NCBI RefSeq assembly: GCF_002197845.1
Contig: NZ_NIDE01000005.1
Span: forward strand, 124,001-188,000
Direction: 5' to 3'
From: Fimbriiglobus ruber
GTDB taxonomy: Bacteria > Planctomycetota > Planctomycetia > Gemmatales > Gemmataceae
DNA length: 64,000 bases
Part shown: one piece after another, positions 55,954 through 64,000 of the stretch
How the letters are laid out: every line of letters starts with the position of its first letter
Numbering within the stretch: position 1 is the first letter of the stretch
Translations under genes and position numbers: made by a program
The notes under the pieces: generated by a model
What the model was told of the DNA's origin: nothing
Databases searched by the model: none
The model's input: the letters and a program-made list of their open reading frames with translations, nothing else

Positions 55954-56106
55954 CCCAGGGCGTTGCCCTGGGCTGAGAACCACCAGTCCTTCGGACTGAA
56001 AACCCACCTTCCAAACCGACGGGTAGTGACATCGCGTTAGACCACACCAAACGCCTTTCTTCACCCTAACGGGGTGAAAGTTCTCAGCCCAGGGCAACGC
56101 CCTGGG
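55954..56106. repeat. Triple-hairpin REP-like element (27-bp inverted ends)
   Basis: CCCAGGGCGTTGCCCTGGG at 55954, extended by CTGAGAAC to 55980, is an exact inverted repeat of 56080-56106. Each end is itself a hairpin (CCCAGGGC/GCCCTGGG). Between them are further short hairpins (CAGTCC/GGACTG at 55984-55998; TTCACCC/GGGTGAA at 56060-56078). It lies between grpE and the fmdB-like gene and contains no ORF. Confidence 0.8.
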
Positions 56107-56164
56107 AGGATGTCCGGAATCGGAAACGGTCGGAAGCCCGGGCCGAATTTAGAACCGAGTACCT

Positions 56165-56524
56165 ATGCCCACCTACGACTACCAGTGCGACGCCTGCGGA
56201 CACACCTTTGAAGAGTGGCAATCGTTCAAGGACGACGCCCTGACGACGTGCCCCAAGTGTAAGAAGAAAAAACTCCGACGCTTGTTTGGCGGCGGGGCCG
56301 CCATCATTTTCAAGGGCTCGGGGTTCTACGAAACCGATTACCGGCGGACCGACGCGGACAAGAAGGCGGCCGAGGCGGACAGGCAGGCCACGGACGCGAA
56401 GCCCGAAACGAAAACCGACACCCCGGCCAAGACCGAGACGCCCGCTAAAACCGAAGCGCCGGCCGCCACGGAGAGTAAGCCGGGCGGTAAAAGCGCCGGC
56501 AAGGGCAAGAAGGGTGAGAAGTAA
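56165..56524 (+). CDS. FmdB-type zinc-ribbon protein
   Basis: 119 aa. The N-terminus MPTYDYQCDACGHTFEEWQSF and CPKCKKKKLRRLFGGGA give the CxxC...CxxC zinc ribbon of FmdB/regulatory proteins. The rest is a low-complexity Lys/Ala/Pro/Thr tail (EAPAATESKPGGKSAGKGKKGEK). FmdB-like proteins are small predicted regulators; the family function is poorly defined. It lies between the REP element and yacG, with a 51-bp gap to yacG. Confidence 0.85.
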   Translation: MPTYDYQCDACGHTFEEWQSFKDDALTTCPKCKKKKLRRLFGGGAAIIFKGSGFYETDYRRTDADKKAAEADRQATDAKPETKTDTPAKTETPAKTEAPAATESKPGGKSAGKGKKGEK

Positions 56525-56575
56525 CGGGATTTCGGAAGGTGAGAAAAACTCCGAAGTTTGCGCGGGGGCGGACCG

Positions 56576-56785
56576 ATGAATAAAGTGCGATGCCCGATCT
56601 GCGACGCGGCGATGCCGGGGAACTGGATCGAGTACCCCGAATACCCGTTTTGCTCCCGCCGTTGCAAGACGATCGACCTCGGCCGCTGGCTCGGGGAAGA
56701 TTACCGCGTCGCGGCGAAAGAAGCCGAACACGAGAATCGGTCGACGCCCGGCGAATCCGGGGGCGACCAGGACGATGTCCGCTGA
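56576..56785 (+). CDS. yacG: DNA gyrase inhibitor YacG
   Basis: 69 aa from ATG 56576 (MNKVRCPICDAAMPGNW); an upstream TTG would add six residues but is less likely. Zinc-binding pairs CPIC and CSRRC, and the signature FCSRRCKTIDLGRWLGEDYRV, mark YacG, which binds the GyrB C-terminus and blocks DNA binding. Usually near coaE in proteobacteria; here it follows the chaperone cluster. A strong terminator follows. Confidence 0.88.
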   Translation: MNKVRCPICDAAMPGNWIEYPEYPFCSRRCKTIDLGRWLGEDYRVAAKEAEHENRSTPGESGGDQDDVR

Positions 56786-56817
56786 CCCGGCCGTTCCTCC
56801 GGCCGATCGCCATAGAC

Positions 56818-56848
56818 GAAAACCCCCGGCGGCCGCCGGGGGTTTTCT
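56818..56848. terminator. Bidirectional terminator after yacG
   Basis: GAAAACCCCCGGCGG and its complement CCGCCGGGGGTTTTC form a nearly continuous palindrome. The arms carry A-run and T-run on either side, so it can terminate from both directions, here between yacG and the minus-strand zinc-ribbon gene. Confidence 0.85.
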
Positions 56849-56904
56849 GTTTGTATGCGGGGTCATTGTCCGGGTGAGAAAGTCGCGCGGAGGCGGTTCG
56901 CGGG

Positions 56905-57237
56905 TCAAACACGACCCGGTTGGATCAACGCGCGTGTGCCGTGAAACGCAGCCAGACCGCCACCTGCGAGCGCACAAGCCGACGTCGCCATCGCGCACAC
57001 GTTCGGTGACTGGGTCATAAGGATGAGTGCCAGGGAACTGGCTCCGGCCAACAGGAGGATCGACCCCGCGATAACGAAGACCAGTGCGGCCCAGACCGGG
57101 GTGGGTAACTTGTATTTCGTTCCACACGATTTGCATTTCCGATCACTGACGAATGCTACGAACCCTTGTGGCTTCACAGAACCATATTCCGTGCCCCCGC
57201 ACGTTGGGCACACCTTACTCACTGGTCGCGGTTCCAT
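56905..57237 (-). CDS. Small membrane protein with zinc-ribbon N-terminus
   Basis: 110 aa from ATG 57237, which has GGAG eight bases upstream; an ATG at 57252 is possible. VCPTCGGTEYGSV and CKSCGTKYKLP give two CxxC pairs. Two TM helices follow (WAALVFVIAGSILLLAGASSLAL, MATSACALAGGGLAAFHG). Probably senses metal or redox at the membrane or is an uncharacterised housekeeping protein. It is transcribed toward the terminator at 56818. Confidence 0.65.
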   Translation of the reverse strand: MEPRPVSKVCPTCGGTEYGSVKPQGFVAFVSDRKCKSCGTKYKLPTPVWAALVFVIAGSILLLAGASSLALILMTQSPNVCAMATSACALAGGGLAAFHGTRALIQPGRV

Positions 57238-57484
57238 TACACGAATCTCCATCGTGGCTGACTAATTCGGTCCAGTAATCGTGTCGTAAGAAGCAATACG
57301 GAAGTACCCGGAAACGAGAAGAACACGGCCGGAGCAGTCGCGCATACGCGCTGTGTGTGCGCCGCTCATCAGCCCGGTTCGGCGTGCGCGACAATTCCGC
57401 CTGAGATGTCACCCCGGGCGGACCCGTGACGGCTTTCGTGATCACGGCATCTGTTTGCTAAGACTCTCCCCGTTTGGTATTTTC

Positions 57485-59387
57485 GTAACTTCTCAATAAC
57501 TTCCTGCGACGGTCGCCGAGCAGGGGGTGCTTGCGTTTAGAAATTCCGGGTCCGTGGCGCAGCTGATCGAAGGGGGGTTTCTTATGTTGGCCGCATGAAC
57601 CTTTCCGCGAGTACTGACGGCAACGACTCCGGCCGGGAGGTGGCAACACCCGCGGCGGCGTCATGGCCAGAAGTCATCGCGGGCATCCGCGACGACGACA
57701 GAACCCCTCTCGTGCTTCTCTTGCTGAAGGTGATCGAAGAGTACTCCCAACGCATTGCGGATCTCGAAACCGAACTTACGCAACTCACGGGAGAGATCAC
57801 ACAACTCAAGGGAGGTCCGAAGAAACCCGCGTCCAACAGCAAGCCCAGCAAGTTAAGCAAGCCCTTCACTCCTCCATTGCCCGATGGCAAGAGGCCCGGT
57901 TCGCAGAAGCGTTCGAAGACCCACGATCTGCCGATTCACGCCGAGGTTCCGGTCACGCCGAAACCGTTGCCGCCCGACGCGAAGTTGTTGCGTCGCGATG
58001 CGTTCGTCGTGCAGGATCTGGTGATCAAAACACACAACACGCGGTATTGGTTGGAAACCTGGCAGGCGCCGATGGGGGAGTGGATTCGTGGCGAACTGCC
58101 GGCGGGAATTCGCGGGCATTTCGGTCCCGGATTGCTTGGTTTCGTGTTGCAACAGCATTACGCGGCCCACGTTCCCCAGAGTCGCCTTCTCGAAGAATTG
58201 CGGGATTACGGCGTCGACATTTCCGCGGGCCAAGTCAACAACATGTTGACCGAGAATCACGCGGCGTTTCACGCAGAGAAGGACGCCTTGTTGCCGACGG
58301 CCTTGCAGGTTTTCACCTGCCTGAACGTGGACGATTCGGGGGCTCCCCACCAGGGACGTTACGGTTCGTGTCTGTGCATTTGCAATGAATTCTTCACGTC
58401 CTTCCACAGCAGCGACACGAAAGAGCGGAGCAAATTCCTGGATGTGCTGCGTTGCGGTCGGATCGATTATGTGCTGAACGAGCATGCCTGGGCCTACCTG
58501 ACGCGACAGGGGTTGCCTGCCAAAATCTGGCCGTTGTTGCAAGCCGAGGTGTCGACCGGCGACGTGGGGGAGCGTCCGTTCGTGACACGGACGTTCGCGG
58601 ATGTGTCGGCCTGGAATCAGCATTTGGATGGCCTGGGAATCGACAACGCGAAGCATCGTCAAACGATGACGGAGGCGGCGTTGCTGGGCAGCGCGATTGC
58701 TCACGGCCTATCGCCGAACTTGGGCCTCGTCAGCGATGGCTCGGCGATTTATGCCCTGTTCGTTCATGGCTTGTGCTGGATTCACCAGGAACGCAATCTG
58801 GCCAAGTTGACGCCGTGTGGCCGTGAGCAATGTCAAGCGATGGAAGAGGTGTTGACGGCGGTCTGGCAACTGTACGCCGACTTGAAGGCGTATCGTTTGG
58901 CGCCGACGCCGAGCCAGGCCGAGTTGCTGCGAGCGCGTTTCGATGCCATCGTCGGCCGCACGACCATCTGGCCGGAGTTGAACGCGGCGTTGCAGCGTAT
59001 GGCGGGCAAGAAAGCGGACTTGTTACGGGTTCTGGATCGTCCGGACCTGCCGCTGCACACCAACACGGCCGAGCGTGATTTTCGGGACTGGGCGACGAAG
59101 CGGAAGATCAGTGCCGGCACGCGTGGCGAGTTGGGCAAGCGTTGCCGGGATACGTTTTTGAGTTTGAAGTCGACGTGCAAGAAGCTGGGAGTTCGCTTTA
59201 CGTCCTACCTTCAGGATCGAATCCTGAAGGCGGGAGAGTTACTTCCTTTATCGGAGTTGGTCCGCCAGAGAGCGGCCGGTTCCGCAACGATATAGACTTC
59301 TATTCAAGCTCTCGACGCCACCGAACTTCCTGTTCGGCGGGGCACCCGCGCGCGATGCCGACGCCCGCGGGGTTATTGAGAAGTTAC
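57485..59387 (+). mobile_element. IS66-family insertion sequence, complete, with target duplication
   Basis: Perfect 16-bp terminal inverted repeats GTAACTTCTCAATAAC (57485-57500 and, inverted, 59372-59387) bound a 1903-bp element. It is flanked on both sides by the 8-bp direct repeat GTATTTTC (57477-57484 and 59388-59395), the standard 8-bp duplication of IS66. One transposase gene is inside; no tnpA/tnpB accessory genes are present. The uridine-kinase-like gene begins 72 bp beyond the right duplication, so the insertion is in its upstream region. Confidence 0.93.
57595..59295 (+). CDS. IS66 transposase (TnpC)
   Basis: 566 aa. N-terminal coiled leucine-zipper (about 40-70, EEYSQRIADLETELTQLTGEI), a Pro/Lys-rich linker with DGKRPGSQKRSKTH, a zinc-finger-like HTH region, then the DDE core. 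Conserved pieces include HVPQSRLLEELRDYGVDISAGQVNNML, SDGSAIYALF (with Asp), WIHQERNLAKL and the C-terminal HTNTAERDFRDWATKRKISAGTRG. Intact reading frame. ATG 57595 lies 110 bp inside the left end. Its GC content is lower than its neighbours', fitting recent transfer. Confidence 0.93.
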   Translation: MNLSASTDGNDSGREVATPAAASWPEVIAGIRDDDRTPLVLLLLKVIEEYSQRIADLETELTQLTGEITQLKGGPKKPASNSKPSKLSKPFTPPLPDGKRPGSQKRSKTHDLPIHAEVPVTPKPLPPDAKLLRRDAFVVQDLVIKTHNTRYWLETWQAPMGEWIRGELPAGIRGHFGPGLLGFVLQQHYAAHVPQSRLLEELRDYGVDISAGQVNNMLTENHAAFHAEKDALLPTALQVFTCLNVDDSGAPHQGRYGSCLCICNEFFTSFHSSDTKERSKFLDVLRCGRIDYVLNEHAWAYLTRQGLPAKIWPLLQAEVSTGDVGERPFVTRTFADVSAWNQHLDGLGIDNAKHRQTMTEAALLGSAIAHGLSPNLGLVSDGSAIYALFVHGLCWIHQERNLAKLTPCGREQCQAMEEVLTAVWQLYADLKAYRLAPTPSQAELLRARFDAIVGRTTIWPELNAALQRMAGKKADLLRVLDRPDLPLHTNTAERDFRDWATKRKISAGTRGELGKRCRDTFLSLKSTCKKLGVRFTSYLQDRILKAGELLPLSELVRQRAAGSATI

Positions 59388-59466
59388 GTATTTTCAAATA
59401 TTTTATGGCGATTTACTTGTTTTGCTGATGAATCGAGTCAGCCTTGATCCGGCGAGAGGAGACATC

Positions 59467-60104
59467 ATGCCGGGGAGTTTCGTGATCGGAATCGCGGGGG
59501 ATCTGGGTCTGGCAAATCGACGCTTGTAACCGAATTGACGGAGGGCAAGTACGGGACTGCGATCAGTGTCCTCACCCACGACTCGTATTATCTCGACAAG
59601 GACCGTCTGCCGATTGCCCTTGTACAGGAAGAGAACTGGGACCACCCGCACACGTTAGACAATGCCTTGTTTGTCGAACATATCGAACGGCTGAAACGCG
59701 GGCAGGCGGTCACGCGGCCGGTTTACGACTTTAAAATCCACGCCCGCCTGGACGTGACGGAGCCGGTCCTTTCCCGCCCCGTCCTCATTCTCGATGGCGT
59801 CCTGCTCTTGGCCGTCCCGGAAATTCGGGAACAAATCGACCTCCGCGTCTACGTGGATACCCCACCGGATGAGCGCCTCGCCCGTCGGCTCCTGCGCGAC
59901 GTCGCGGAACGAGGGCGGACGTTCGCTTCGGTCGTGAGTCAATTCCGAAAGGCTGTTCGGCCGATGCACAATTGCTTCGTCGAGCCGAGTCGCAGCCACG
60001 CTCACATCATCGTGCCGTGGGACTCGGACGGCGGCAATCGGGTGGCCGTCGAGGTCGTTGTCTCGCACATCGGCGCTGTGATAGCCGCCCGGAACCCTCA
60101 GTAA
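59467..60104 (+). CDS. Uridine kinase-like P-loop NTPase, frameshifted in a G5 run
   Basis: Phosphorylates uridine/cytidine if like Udk. ATG 59467 with GAGGAG just upstream (MPGSFVIGIAG). At the G run 59496-59500 the frame breaks. Adding one G yields AGGSGSGKSTL, a perfect Walker A motif, and a 212-aa protein, the usual Udk size. Further signature: VLTHDSYYLDKDRLP, NWDHPHTLDNALFVEHIERLKRGQAV, PVYDFKIHARLD and VRPMHNCFVEPSRSHAHIIVPW. The frameshift is therefore probably a sequence error. The IS66 element lies 72 bp upstream and may disturb its promoter. Confidence 0.82.
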
Positions 60105-60321
60105 TTCAAGCGGCAGTCATGCAACTTTCTCAACGCATCTGCTCGTAAGGCGTTCGGCAGCTCATCCCCCGGCCCAACCCGCCCAAACGGAAGCAACGGA
60201 CTGCCCGGTACGCCCGGCAGGGCTGAATGAGAGATGCGCGCCGTCCGGCCCGCCGGCGCGCAGACCGCCTCCGTACCGAGTCGTAAATTACAGTCGTTGA
60301 CTTCGCAACCAGGAGGTGACC

Positions 60322-60579
60322 GTGACCAACGCGACCCCAATGGAGCAGAAGCCTGCGGCCACGCGATTGTGGGTAATCCTTCAACAAATCAGCCGCCACC
60401 GGGACTTGTACGCCCGCGACAAAACGAGGGATGGGAAAGTGACCGCGGCCCGGACGATGCTCAAACTGACCGCCGAGGTACAAACGCTGGCTGCCGAACT
60501 GCTTGCTGAGGCCGAGCAGTTCGTTCCCGAACCGGTCGCCCTCGAAACGTCACTTCCCGTTCCGACTGCCGGGCAGTGA
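60322..60579 (+). CDS. Small protein of unknown function
   Basis: 85 aa from GTG 60322, preceded by AGGAGG at 60311-60316 with five bases spacing (a GTG at 60316 is inside that motif). Helical throughout: ATRLWVILQQISRHRDLYARD, then ARTMLKLTAEVQTLAAELLAEAEQF. No TM or signal. Probably cytoplasmic; family not recognised. It follows udk after 217 bp. Confidence 0.55.
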   Translation: MTNATPMEQKPAATRLWVILQQISRHRDLYARDKTRDGKVTAARTMLKLTAEVQTLAAELLAEAEQFVPEPVALETSLPVPTAGQ

Positions 60580-60663
60580 GCTGCATCGTTGATTAAACGA
60601 GTGTACCCCGGCTCCCGATGAAGTGGGACGCCGGGGCGTAATCATTGATCGTGGCGAACCAGC

Positions 60664-61623
60664 TCACACCGCGAGTTCTTTCCCTTTCCACTTCCGGGCG
60701 GCCCAGCCGTAGTCGACGAACTCGTAGTCGAACGTCCCGTCCGCGAACAGGTCGAGCTTCCCGTAGCACGGCGGGAAGCCGTACTCGCTCCCGTCCCACC
60801 ACGCCCCGCTCACGGCCCCGCCGCAGACGTACCAGACGCCCCGGTATTCGATCCGGTCGCAGGTGTGCATGTGCCCGCTCAGGCAGAGCTTCACGTTCGG
60901 GTGGCGGCGGAACACTTCGGTGATCGCCCAGCAGTCGGCGTGCTGCCAGGCGCCGGGGACGAGGTTGTCGTTCCCCTTGCGGGCGCCGTCGCCGTAGACC
61001 AGCGACGTGACGCTGAGGATCGGCAGGTGGCTGAGGACCAGCACCGGGGTCGACTTCGGGGTCTTCGCCAGGTCGGCCTTCAGCCAGGCGAAGTGTTCCG
61101 GCGTGAGGGAGCCGTAGTTCGGCCAGGCGCACATGCTGTTCAGGGAAATGATGTGCCAGCCGCCGCGGTCCACGCTGTAATACGGGGCCGGCATCCCCAT
61201 GACGTCCGTCATCAGGGCGAACCCCTTCTTCGCGGCCGGCACCTCGGCCGTCGGCGCTTTGCCGTCCCAGACGTCGTGGTTGCCGAGGCAGGCGAGGATC
61301 GGGGCCGGACTCCCCTTCGCGGCTTGCTTCCAGAGGGCGATTTGCTCGGCCGCCTGGGCGCCGGTGACGTTCCCGTTCACGGCCATGACCGTGTCGCCGG
61401 TGTTCAGGACCACGTCCGGCCGCCAGTCTTTCCGCACACTCATGTGGGCGAACATCGCGGCCACCCCTTTCGGGGCGTCGTTGTCATTGTTGATGTGGAC
61501 GTCGGTGATGTGGGCGGCGCGCAGGGTGGGAGAGCCGGACCGCCCGCGGGCGGTGCCGACCGACATCAGGCCGGCGGCGCCGGCGGCCCCGACGGCGAAT
61601 AACTGGCGGCGGGAGATCGACAT
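60664..61623 (-). CDS. Tat-exported metallophosphoesterase
   Basis: 319 aa with a twin-arginine signal (MSISRRQLFAVGAAGAAGLMSVG). Calcineurin-type ligands: HITDVHINND, NTGDTVM, CLGNHDVWDG, SHLPILS and GHMHTCDRIEY. The family includes phosphodiesterases and purple-acid-phosphatase-like enzymes; the substrate is not predicted. Upstream (90 bp) lies the terminator of the lipoprotein gene, so it has its own transcript. Exported folded, presumably active with bound metal in the periplasm. Confidence 0.9.
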   Translation of the reverse strand: MSISRRQLFAVGAAGAAGLMSVGTARGRSGSPTLRAAHITDVHINNDNDAPKGVAAMFAHMSVRKDWRPDVVLNTGDTVMAVNGNVTGAQAAEQIALWKQAAKGSPAPILACLGNHDVWDGKAPTAEVPAAKKGFALMTDVMGMPAPYYSVDRGGWHIISLNSMCAWPNYGSLTPEHFAWLKADLAKTPKSTPVLVLSHLPILSVTSLVYGDGARKGNDNLVPGAWQHADCWAITEVFRRHPNVKLCLSGHMHTCDRIEYRGVWYVCGGAVSGAWWDGSEYGFPPCYGKLDLFADGTFDYEFVDYGWAARKWKGKELAV

Positions 61624-61662
61624 CGAAGTGCCTCAAGGATTGGGGGAGTGTCGCGGCGGAAC

Positions 61663-61700
61663 GAAAAAGGCCGGCGGTCCCGAACATGGGACCGCCGGCC
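61663..61700 (-). terminator. Rho-independent terminator
   Basis: GGCCGGCGGTCCC and GGGACCGCCGGCC make a perfect 13-bp stem, loop GAACAT. Read on the minus strand it is followed by TTTTTCG, so it ends the lipoprotein gene transcript (stop at 61714). Confidence 0.88.
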
Positions 61701-61713
61701 GAAACGGCTGTGA

Positions 61714-62159
61714 CTACTTCAGGTCGACGGACCATTCCTGGTCGGGGTCTTTCAGATCGAACGCGAGCCCGGATTTTTCCGGGTCCGTGTAAATTTGCGG
61801 CAGCCGTAAGCCGGTGTCCTTGACGATCGGGGCCGGAGCGGGCTTCCGGGCGGCCTTTTCGTCGACAAACGAGACTTTCTCCAGGCCAGCCGGCTTCTCC
61901 GGCCGCGGGGAACGTGGGGCAGGGCTTGTTGGATCGACACCTTCACCGGCCCCCGGGCCACGCCGGCCGCCGCGAACGAGCCGTCCTCCTTGAGTTCGGT
62001 CAGGTACGTCTTGTTGTCGCTGGCGATGAAAATGACTGTCGCCCCGGTCAATGGCTTGCCCTGGAACTTGACGGTCCCGTGAACCCGGGACCGCGGTACG
62101 TCCCCACACCCGGACAGGGCAGCGGCGAAAACGGCCGCGGCGAGTAAACAGAAACGCAT
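61714..62159 (-). CDS. Planctomycete small lipoprotein (carboxypeptidase-like beta domain), frameshifted
   Basis: 148 aa after correction, from ATG 62159. Lipoprotein signal MRFCLLAAAVFAAALSGCGD with a lipobox ending at Cys18. The first frame gives VHGTVKFQGKPLTGATVIFIA; the second gives LRLPQIYTDPEKSGLAFDLK. These are the two halves of the carboxypeptidase-regulatory-like domain seen in many planctomycete lipoproteins paired with DUF1559. The frames meet at 61907-61919, containing two GGGG runs; one extra base restores the frame. The DUF1559 gene starts upstream at 63094, with a 35-bp gap, so they form an operon. Confidence 0.75.
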
Positions 62160-62194
62160 CGGCGAGACTCCGGGTCGGAGGGTGGAAGTGGGGA

Positions 62195-63094
62195 TCACCA
62201 GTCGCTCCCGAGTACTTCGCCTTGGTCCGGCGTGCAGGCGTACCACCAAGTGGTCGGAGTCGTGCTGGCGCTCAGGAAGCGAACGCTCCCGTCGCCCAAC
62301 CCGGTGAGGATGCCGGCCGACCGCGGGGAACTGGCGAGCCGCGGGTCGCAAGTCGCGTTCGCGCCGCTGGTGATCGGGTTGACCTGGAATATGGAAGCCG
62401 TGCCCGTGAGCTGGTACTCGAAGACCGGGTTCCATTCCTTCCAGGACGTCCGCCCGTAGGCCCAAATGTTGTAATAATTGACGTCGCCTTGCGAGCTGGC
62501 GTAGTTCTTGTTGACGCAAACGGCAGTTTTCTCGGCGAAGAAGATGGTGTTCGAGGTGCCGTCGGTGATGCTCGCCATCTTCATGACTTTGTTCGTCGAG
62601 TCGTTCAGAAAGTATCCGAGGCTCTGGTAGTTGGCGGCGTACCCGGTCACGCCGTAGCTCGAACCGTCCGTGAATTGGCCGCTACTCGGGTCGGACGGGT
62701 CGGACGGGTTGGTGTACGTTTTGAGGCCGTTGCCGATGTAAACGGCCCAGAAAATGTTGAACTGGCTCGACCCGTAAGCCCAGGTCTTCTGGGCGAGGGC
62801 CGTCTGCTCGATGTAAGGCAGGATAAAGTAGTGGGTCGACCCGGCCCGACTGTACCAGGAGACGTTGTAGTTCGAATCCCAATCCACGAACGCGGGGGGG
62901 AAGTAGTTGTTCGTGTCGTGATACCCGTGTGTGGCCAGGGCCATCTGCTTGATGTTGTTCGTACTCTGACTGCGGGCGGCGGCCTCGCGGACTTTCTGGA
63001 CGGCGGGCAGGAGCAGGCCGATCAAAATGGCAATGATCGCGATCACCACTAACAGTTCAATCAGCGTGAACGCGGCACGACGGACGGGGATCAT
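62195..63094 (-). CDS. DUF1559 pseudopilin-like protein
   Basis: 299 aa from ATG 63094. The type IV pilin-like N-terminus is RRAAFTLIELLVVIAIIAILIGLLLPAVQKVREAA, where cleavage and methylation occur before Phe. Next is the DUF1559 domain with NNIKQMALATHGYHDTNNYFPPA, TYTNPSDPSDPSSGQ, MASITDGTSNTIFFAEKTA and the C-terminal GILTGLGDGSVRFLS. These are highly expanded in planctomycetes and are thought to form surface or secretion structures. The divergent GntR/LacI regulator is 254 bp upstream, suggesting control. Confidence 0.92.
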   Translation of the reverse strand: MIPVRRAAFTLIELLVVIAIIAILIGLLLPAVQKVREAAARSQSTNNIKQMALATHGYHDTNNYFPPAFVDWDSNYNVSWYSRAGSTHYFILPYIEQTALAQKTWAYGSSQFNIFWAVYIGNGLKTYTNPSDPSDPSSGQFTDGSSYGVTGYAANYQSLGYFLNDSTNKVMKMASITDGTSNTIFFAEKTAVCVNKNYASSQGDVNYYNIWAYGRTSWKEWNPVFEYQLTGTASIFQVNPITSGANATCDPRLASSPRSAGILTGLGDGSVRFLSASTTPTTWWYACTPDQGEVLGSDW

Positions 63095-63348
63095 GGCATT
63101 CCTCGACTTGGTGGTATGAGGCACCGAGCAACCAGATAACAATCAGGTAATATCAGAAGCTAATAAACTCCTAACAGACAATCAAGATGGAATTCGAGTA
63201 AATTTCGTGAAGAAACGGAGGGATTCCCGACTTTCTGAGAACATTCTCGAATCGTGACCTGTAATGAAACTGATAGTTGCTATCGGGATTTTGTCTGGTA
63301 ACATAACAGAACAAAGCAGTTGCTAGCACTCCGGCTCAGAGGTTTTCC
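63095..63348. promoter_or_regulatory. AT-rich divergent promoter region
   Basis: 254 bp between the DUF1559 gene and the GntR/LacI-type gene, much lower in GC than its surroundings (63120-63310). It holds the promoters of both, but I see no clear operator repeat. Confidence 0.45.
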
Positions 63349-64000
63349 GTGTCAGCTCCTCCGCTCTCCTCCGCCGATACCGCCGGCCCGAAGTACGTTA
63401 ACCTGTCCAATCTTCTGGCCACCCGCATTCAGCAGGGGGAGTGGAATGAGGGCCGGATTCCGACCGTTCGCGAGATCGCCGACGCTTACGGGGTGTCGTC
63501 GTTCACCGCCTCGCGGGCGCTCGGCCTGCTCCAGAAGCGGGGGCTGATTTTCACCAAGGAGCGGTCCGGGTGTTACGCCCGACCCACGCCCCAGGCGGCT
63601 GCGGTCGACACGTGGGCACTCGTGCTGCGGGTCTCTCCGGGGACGTGGAAGGAAGTCTCGGAAGCCGCCTCCCGGGCCGGGTTCGACCGGGTGGCGGCGG
63701 AGGAGCAGGTAAACTTCGTTCGCGTCCCGGTCGCGTTCGACGACCCCGCGGAGGGAGCGGACGACCGGGCGGTGAAGGACGCGATGGCGGCCGGCGCGGC
63801 GGGATTGATATTCCTTCCCTCTCGCGTGTCCGACGACGCCCTGCGACGGGACGAGCGGTTCCTCGCCGCCTGCCGGAACGCCCGCTTGCCGGTCGTCCTC
63901 GTGGACCGGAACTTGCGCGGGTCGGACCGGCCGCTCGAATACGATCTGGTCGCGTCCGACCACTTCGAGGGCGGCCGGGTCTGTACCCGCCACCTGATCG
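63349..64000 (+). CDS. GntR-type HTH plus LacI-like sensor regulator (partial)
   Basis: At least 217 aa from GTG 63349, running off the window. N-terminal winged helix: YVNLSNLLATRIQQGEWNEGRIPTVREIADAYGVSSFTASRALGLLQKRGLI (about 16-67) of the GntR type. After a linker a LacI/GalR-like periplasmic-binding fold begins (TWALVLRVSPGTWKEVSEAAS..., AGLIFLPSRVSDDALRRDE, LPVVLVDRN). This fusion type (AraR/XylR-like) senses sugars. Divergent from DUF1559, suggesting it controls that operon. Confidence 0.85.
   Translation, partial: MSAPPLSSADTAGPKYVNLSNLLATRIQQGEWNEGRIPTVREIADAYGVSSFTASRALGLLQKRGLIFTKERSGCYARPTPQAAAVDTWALVLRVSPGTWKEVSEAASRAGFDRVAAEEQVNFVRVPVAFDDPAEGADDRAVKDAMAAGAAGLIFLPSRVSDDALRRDERFLAACRNARLPVVLVDRNLRGSDRPLEYDLVASDHFEGGRVCTRHLI

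Overview
The window looks like a piece of a planctomycete chromosome, most likely from the Gemmataceae (Gemmata/Fimbriiglobus-like). The evidence is high GC, the planctomycete-specific set of DUF1501, DUF1549/DUF1553, cytochrome c-WD40 and PPC-repeat proteins, a DUF1559 pseudopilin-like protein, and many palindromic intergenic repeats. The genus is an inference. I found no rRNA, tRNA or CRISPR array.

Layout. 1-10 kb: the 5' end of an NtrC-like response regulator overlapping its sensor kinase, two large membrane proteins flanking a ClpV-type AAA+ ATPase, and a divergent FAD-monooxygenase/MarR pair. 10.7-17.5 kb: a perfect 60-bp inverted repeat, an LplT-like MFS protein, then the accessory core. 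That core is a 963-aa NACHT/STAND-type ATPase with an N-terminal winged helix and about 33 C-terminal pentapeptide repeats, divergent from a small unknown gene. The promoter between them carries four TTCATTT half-sites spaced exactly 29 bp apart in alternating orientation. An IS3-type element follows. 17.9-21 kb: a serine hydrolase/AHSA1/SRPBCC operon with a decayed ArsR relic upstream. 21-27.3 kb: a PD-(D/E)XK-like protein, nuoN and a membrane pyrophosphatase. 27.4-34.7 kb: glnE, a membrane-anchored phosphoesterase overlapping a PAS-GAF-receiver protein, and two small genes. 34.8-45 kb: the planctomycete cytochrome/DUF cluster on the minus strand, interrupted by a RAYT transposase with a perfect 30-bp REP hairpin. 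45-50 kb: small proteins, an Uma2 fragment and a large SBP_bac_5-like protein. 50-57 kb: groEL1-groES-groEL2-dnaJ-grpE-fmdB-yacG. 57-64 kb: a complete IS66 element with target duplication just upstream of a uridine-kinase-like gene, a Tat phosphoesterase, a lipoprotein/DUF1559 pair and a divergent GntR/LacI-type regulator running off the end.

How genes work together. The 50-57 kb block is a protein-folding cluster with two chaperonins sharing one co-chaperonin. The 34.8-45 kb block is a typical planctomycete secreted/cytochrome cluster of unknown substrate. The NACHT-pentapeptide gene and its divergent partner with a phased operator array are the best candidate for an undescribed system, possibly defence or a sensor-regulator.

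A caution: clpV, hppA, the uridine kinase and a small lipoprotein are each broken by what looks like one missing base in a G/C run. In every case adding one base restores a full-length protein, so these are probably consensus errors and not four pseudogenes.
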